Source: Dactylonectria macrodidyma
Taxonomy: Eukaryota > Ascomycota > Sordariomycetes > Hypocreales > Nectriaceae
Direction of reading: 5' to 3'
Assembly: GCA_020744425.1 (NCBI GenBank)
Contig: JAGMUV010000001.1
Location: 3,348,001-3,412,000 of the forward strand
Length of the DNA: 64,000 bases
Shown: positions 60,101 to 64,000 of the stretch, one piece after another
Layout of the letters: each line of letters begins with the position of its first letter
How positions within the stretch are numbered: the first letter of the stretch is position 1
Notes under the pieces: generated by a model
Told to the model about the DNA's origin: nothing
Seen by the model: only the letters and a program-made list of their open reading frames with translations
Database searches by the model: none
Position numbers and translations under genes: made by a program

Positions 60101-61771
60101 GAAGCTTGCCTTCGTGGAGGAAGTCATACATCTTCTTAGCATGGACGATTTTGCCGATGCCGTCGTTGGGTTGCCAGGCAAAGGGCTCAACGTCGAGCAG
60201 CGCAAGCGACTCAGTATTGGCGTCGAGCTTGCTGGCAAGCCGTCCCTGCTCCTGTTTCTCGACGAACCTACTTCTGGACTCGATAGCCAGTCATCTGAAG
60301 CCATCCTAGCTCTACTCCAGAAGTTGGCGGCCGGGGGTTTGGGCATCCTGTGCACCATCCACCAGCCGAGCGCGATGCTGTTCCAGCGGTTCGATCGACT
60401 GCTGCTGATGGCACGGGGCGGGAAAGTGGCTTACTTTGGGGACATTGGAGAGAACTCGGAGACTGTGCTTCGATACTTCGGCAACCGTGGACCGAGGAGA
60501 TGCGCCGATGCCGAGAACCCTGCGGAGTATCTGCTGGATGTTATAGGCAATACAGACACCACGACGCTCGACTGGCCTTGCCTCTGGGATGGATCCGCAG
60601 AAGCCAAAGAAGTGTCAACTGAGCTGGAACGTATCACAAAGTCTTCCTCCGCGCGAAGACAAGAAAACGGAAGCGATGTGGTTCAATCCAGACATCGCGG
60701 CGCCTACTCAGTGCCTCTACTGTCACAGATACCGAGCGTCTGTGTTCGTGTCTTCCAGCAATATTGGCGCTCACCAACGTACATCGTGAGCAAATTCATG
60801 TTGGGAGTTGCAGGCTCATTATTCATTGGCTTCTCCTTCCTCCAGCCCGGTCAATCCATCCTGGGCGTCCAGAATGCTATCTTCTCCATCCTTATGGTTT
60901 GCGCAATGTTTAGCAGTCTGGTTCAACAGGTGAGAGAGCAGTGGTACTACGCTAAGGAGGGTAACATGTGGCTGACAAGGCATTATAGATCATGCCAAAG
61001 TTCGTCGTACAGCGAACACTTTACGAAGTCCGTGAGCGACACTCGAACATGTACTCTTGGGCAGTTTTGATCCTCGCCAACATCCTAGCTGAGATACCAT
61101 ACCACGTCGTCCTAGGCGTCATGACGTTTGCAATCTTCAACTACACGGTTTTCGGCATTCAGTCGTCTGAAAGTCAAGGATTAGTTTTACTGTTCTTTGT
61201 CTACTTCTACATCCTTGCCGGCACTTTCGCACACATGGTGGTTGCGCCTTTGCCTGACGCAACGACAGCCGGCCGGGTGACGACGATCCTGTTCTCGATG
61301 ATGATCTTATTCGCCGGCGTGTTCCAGCCCCCGACAGCTCTACCAGGTTTCTGGATTTTCATGTACCGCGTCTCGCCGATGACATATCTTGTTGGCGGTG
61401 TCGCTGTCTCAGGGCTTTCAGGGGACCCCATCGTTTGTTCACAGGCCGAGCTTGCCGTCTTCCAGCCCCCGACCGGTGAAACTTGTGGGACATATATGCA
61501 GCCATATCTTGAGCAAGGTGCTCCGGGAACGCTACTCAACCCGGATGCCACCGCCAGCTGCTCTTATTGTCCTCTACGATATGCCGATCAGGTCTTGGCT
61601 CGCTCGGGTATGTACTATGACGAAAGATGGATGGACTGGGGGCTTGGTTTTGCTTACATAGCTTTTAATATCGCCGCTGTGTTTGCGTTTTATTACCTGT
61701 TCAGATTGAGAGTCTGGGGCAGAGGGATTAGAAAATTCGACGAAATGATTCGACGAAAGACTGGACGTTGA
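57180..61771 (+). CDS. PDR-type ABC transporter (ABCG full transporter)
   Basis: Four exons: 57,180-57,771, 57,825-58,220, 58,279-60,929 and 60,989-61,771, with introns of 53-59 nt. The spliced product is 1,473 residues, the normal length of fungal PDR transporters, in the NBD-TMD-NBD-TMD order. NBD1 has the PDR-type Walker [10 protein letters not shown] (166-174), signature VSGGERKR (282-289) and [13 protein letters not shown]2 has a canonical GVSGAGKTT (862-870), the degenerate signature [11 protein letters not shown] and [11 protein letters not shown] (catalytic region near 991). This asymmetry is usual in the family. Each TMD has about six helices, and an extracellular loop with several cysteines precedes the last helix ([20 protein letters not shown]). 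It exports hydrophobic compounds across the plasma membrane. The substrate is unknown; the closest functional neighbour is the flavoenzyme 5 kb upstream. Apparent breaks between open frames are introns, so the gene looks intact. Confidence 0.93.
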
Positions 61772-61983
61772 TAAACACAACATGCTCATTTCAACAAACC
61801 CTTCACGAAGGTCCTGAAGTTACATTCGTGCTAGATGCCCACCTAGAAACACATACTTATCGATCCAAAAAGTCACTCCATCGAGGAAACCCCTGGGGCC
61901 TTGTAGTCCGACGTCTGTTTCTGAGGTTGGAATCTGAAATTACTTGGCGGCCAGGCTGTGACACAAGGGGCACGCCTATCTTG

Positions 61984-64000
61984 CTATGTATCTTCGTCAC
62001 TCTCGGAAGGCGCAAAGTCTGGTGACTCGGGCCTCGGAGCTCCCTTCATAACCACCGGCGACGCTTTTACCTCGAAGATGTCGAATGAACTATCAGAATT
62101 GTTTGCAGCATCCTCCACCGGTGAGCCCAATACCACATCAGATTGATAAGGTGGCGTTCCTTGTGTTCCTTCGAAATTTGAAACCTGAAAACCCTCTCCG
62201 AGGACCAAAGTTCTACCCTGGACCACCTTGCTGGTGTTCTCGGAACATTCACCAAATATGTCAAAGTCGTCTTCCGACTCGTTGCCTGCTTCTCCCTGTG
62301 ATTGTTCTTCATCGGTAGGAACAAATTCATCATCGCGCCCAGCTCGTTGCGAAGGTGGATCCGGTGAAGGCTGATTTTTGTGCCTGGCCAGATGCTTTTT
62401 ACTCAGCTGGTTGTCGCGTTCCTTTCGGCTCCGAGCAGCCACTCGAGGTACGCGGATTAGGACACTGTGGTCAAGTTGCACTTCGAGTCCATCGTGGCCG
62501 GGAAACAATAGCTGGAATCCCCCATTCGGTCGGACTGATGTCAACACCACCTTGACCGTTTTTTCTTCAAACGGGGTGGATGTAAGCGACTGGAAGCGTT
62601 GCAGTAGGGATTCAAAGTCCCCGCCGACATCAGACATCTGAATGTAGTCGATCCCCTCCACGACAAGATACGTGACCGGAGCGGGGAGCAGGCGTAAACA
62701 TTCAACGAAAATCCGCCAGGACAAGTCGAGGTCAGTCTTCGCTGCTAAGAATATTTCCGCATTGAACAACTCCCGGTCGCCTTGCGACAGGATTGCCGGG
62801 AACCTCTGGAGCAAGTGGAACAACAGGCTCTGGACCAGTGCCCGAGGCAGCGGAGTGTCATGGTTGAGGCTTCCGAAATAGAACAGAGTGTCGTGGCCAT
62901 TCATAGAGGCTGCTCGGATGATGTTGAGCGCGAAGTCGGTTGTCCAGCTGGGGCGGCGGGGAACTTCGTACCCATCGATCCACAACAGGCCAGAATCAGG
63001 GGCGTCCATCCAAGCGCGGAACTGCTGACGGCGGAGCATGTTGATGCCTTCATTGACCTGCGCAAGCGGAAGCAGGTCCATCTGAGCTTGGGCTCTTTGA
63101 AGATTTTGTTCGATTGGGAGTAGTTCCGGGAAGAACTCCTGGACTATCTCCAGCTTGGGAGGACGTAACAGCCATCGGTCAACGGCTTGAGAACCTAGGA
63201 GTCAAGTTTAAGCACGGGCCAGATTGAATGGTGGGGTGATTCTTACCTTCAACGGCCCGCAATTCGCGCTGCCTTCTGGAATAGTCTTGCTGGACGAGGT
63301 CTTCAGGCAGTGAGCAGGAGGAAGCACATTGGCAGTCAAGGGGAACACGCACCCTCTAAAACCGCCAAAACTCGACATTGCGTCTTCTTGACCTCGGAAA
63401 GGTCGTTTTGGGTTTGTAGATGCCTCTCGAAGTCGCTGATAAGCCATTGCATTTCGACTTGCTCTTTCAGCAGGGCATAGTTCTCATCGATCGTTGTCAA
63501 AATTTGATCCATACGAGTGTCAAATGGGACCAGTGTTGCCTTGAATATTCTCACTACGAGAGGTAACATGTCAACCGAAGCAAATTAAGAGCGATGGATC
63601 GCCGAGAACTCACCAAGCCGGTTGTTGCGTAGACGGCAGATGCTAACTGCCAAAAAATCCGCAATCGAAGCGTAGATCGCACACGCAGCATCGACAATCT
63701 TGTCCTTTGGGAAGAAGCGCAAAAGCAGGCTCACTAACTGGAGTTTTCCTCCAATCCGCCCCAAGTTTATCACAATGCCTTCTTTTGTCTTTTCGTATTC
63801 AATTGGGATACTCAGCAAGAGCTTCATCGTTCCCCAAGCCAGGCTTACCCATTCAGGGTGATGTTGTACCAGCGCATCCATGACCGTGGCGTAATGGAGA
63901 GTTGATTTGCAGAACTGTTGCATCCCCGCCTTCATCGTCCTCCTAATACCTTTGCGTTCTGTCTCAGGGAATGCAATCTTCTGCAATTGCTCTGCCAAGG
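61984..64000 (-). CDS. DUF7708-domain protein, 5' end beyond window
   Basis: Exons on the minus strand: beyond 64,000 to 63,614; 63,553-63,353; 63,300-63,247; 63,194-61,984 (TAG at 61,984-61,986), with introns of 52-60 nt and matching phases. The start lies outside the window; the TTG near 63,998 is not a start. The first visible part (HYATVMDALVQHHPEWVSLA, WGTMKLLLSIP) fits the fungal DUF7708 helical domain often found at the head of NLR-like proteins. The later part has LLWIDGYEVPRRPSWTTDFA and TYLVVEGIDYIQ, placed like the Walker A and B strands of a NACHT-type ATPase, but no GxxxxGK[ST] is present. The last 150 residues are acidic and low in complexity, with two DSSFDIFE/EDDFDIFGE-like motifs. 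Likely part of the self/non-self repertoire; function unproven. Convergent with the ABC transporter, 212 bp apart. Confidence 0.75.

Noticed and set aside
57772..60988. Apparent frameshifts splitting the ABC transporter
   Set aside because: All three breaks are 53-59 nt GT-AG introns with correct phase; the spliced product is full length.

Overview
The window comes from a filamentous ascomycete (Pezizomycotina). Its genes carry short 50-80 nt GT-AG introns. It has HET-domain (vegetative-incompatibility type) genes, a DUF7708-type fungal gene and a PDR-type ABCG transporter. Large AT-rich tracts are made of transposons whose coding frames are wrecked by C-to-T and G-to-A changes, the mark of repeat-induced point mutation (RIP). 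I cannot name the species.

Layout. 1-5,030 is AT-rich and holds a RIP-degraded Ty3/gypsy element on the minus strand that runs off the left edge. 5,030-13,700 has ordinary base composition: a gene-poor stretch with small repeats, one intact two-exon gene for a membrane-anchored glycosyltransferase (10,054-11,789), and a LINE RNase H fragment. 13,700-29,530 is a nested transposon pile: a complete Ty1/copia element with both LTRs, 5-bp target duplications, a half-tRNA primer site and polypurine tract, itself holding a Tc1/mariner element and two nested MITEs; then a solo copia LTR, two nested Fot1/pogo elements inside a third element, and an un-RIPed 193-bp solo LTR with perfect target duplication. 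29,730-36,610 is a GC-normal island with a HET gene (minus strand), a decayed piggyBac copy and a truncated HET gene. 36,700-47,620 is AT-rich again: MITEs, a second gypsy element, a Fot1 3' fragment and a RIPed piggyBac copy broken by two insertions. 47,620-64,000 is the main genic region: a seven-exon flavin monooxygenase fused to a polytopic membrane domain (49,531-52,380), a MARVEL-type four-helix membrane protein (54,611-55,320), a full-length 1,473-residue ABCG/PDR transporter (57,180-61,771) and, convergent with it, a DUF7708-type gene that leaves the right edge.

How the genes may work together. The flavoenzyme, MARVEL protein and pump lie within 12.5 kb on the same strand and are all membrane-linked, so oxidation and export of a lipophilic metabolite is a possible theme. 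No backbone synthase, P450 or cluster regulator is present, so this is only a suggestion. The HET genes, the HET relic and the DUF7708 gene are typical of fungal self/non-self repertoires in repeat-rich, fast-changing regions.

The most unusual signal is a family of about 430-460 bp TA-flanked elements, and related Fot1/pogo transposons, whose terminal inverted repeats are built from tandem 17-bp units. Each unit has a conserved AAGCGAG-like core followed by a heptamer that is the same at both ends of one copy but different between copies.
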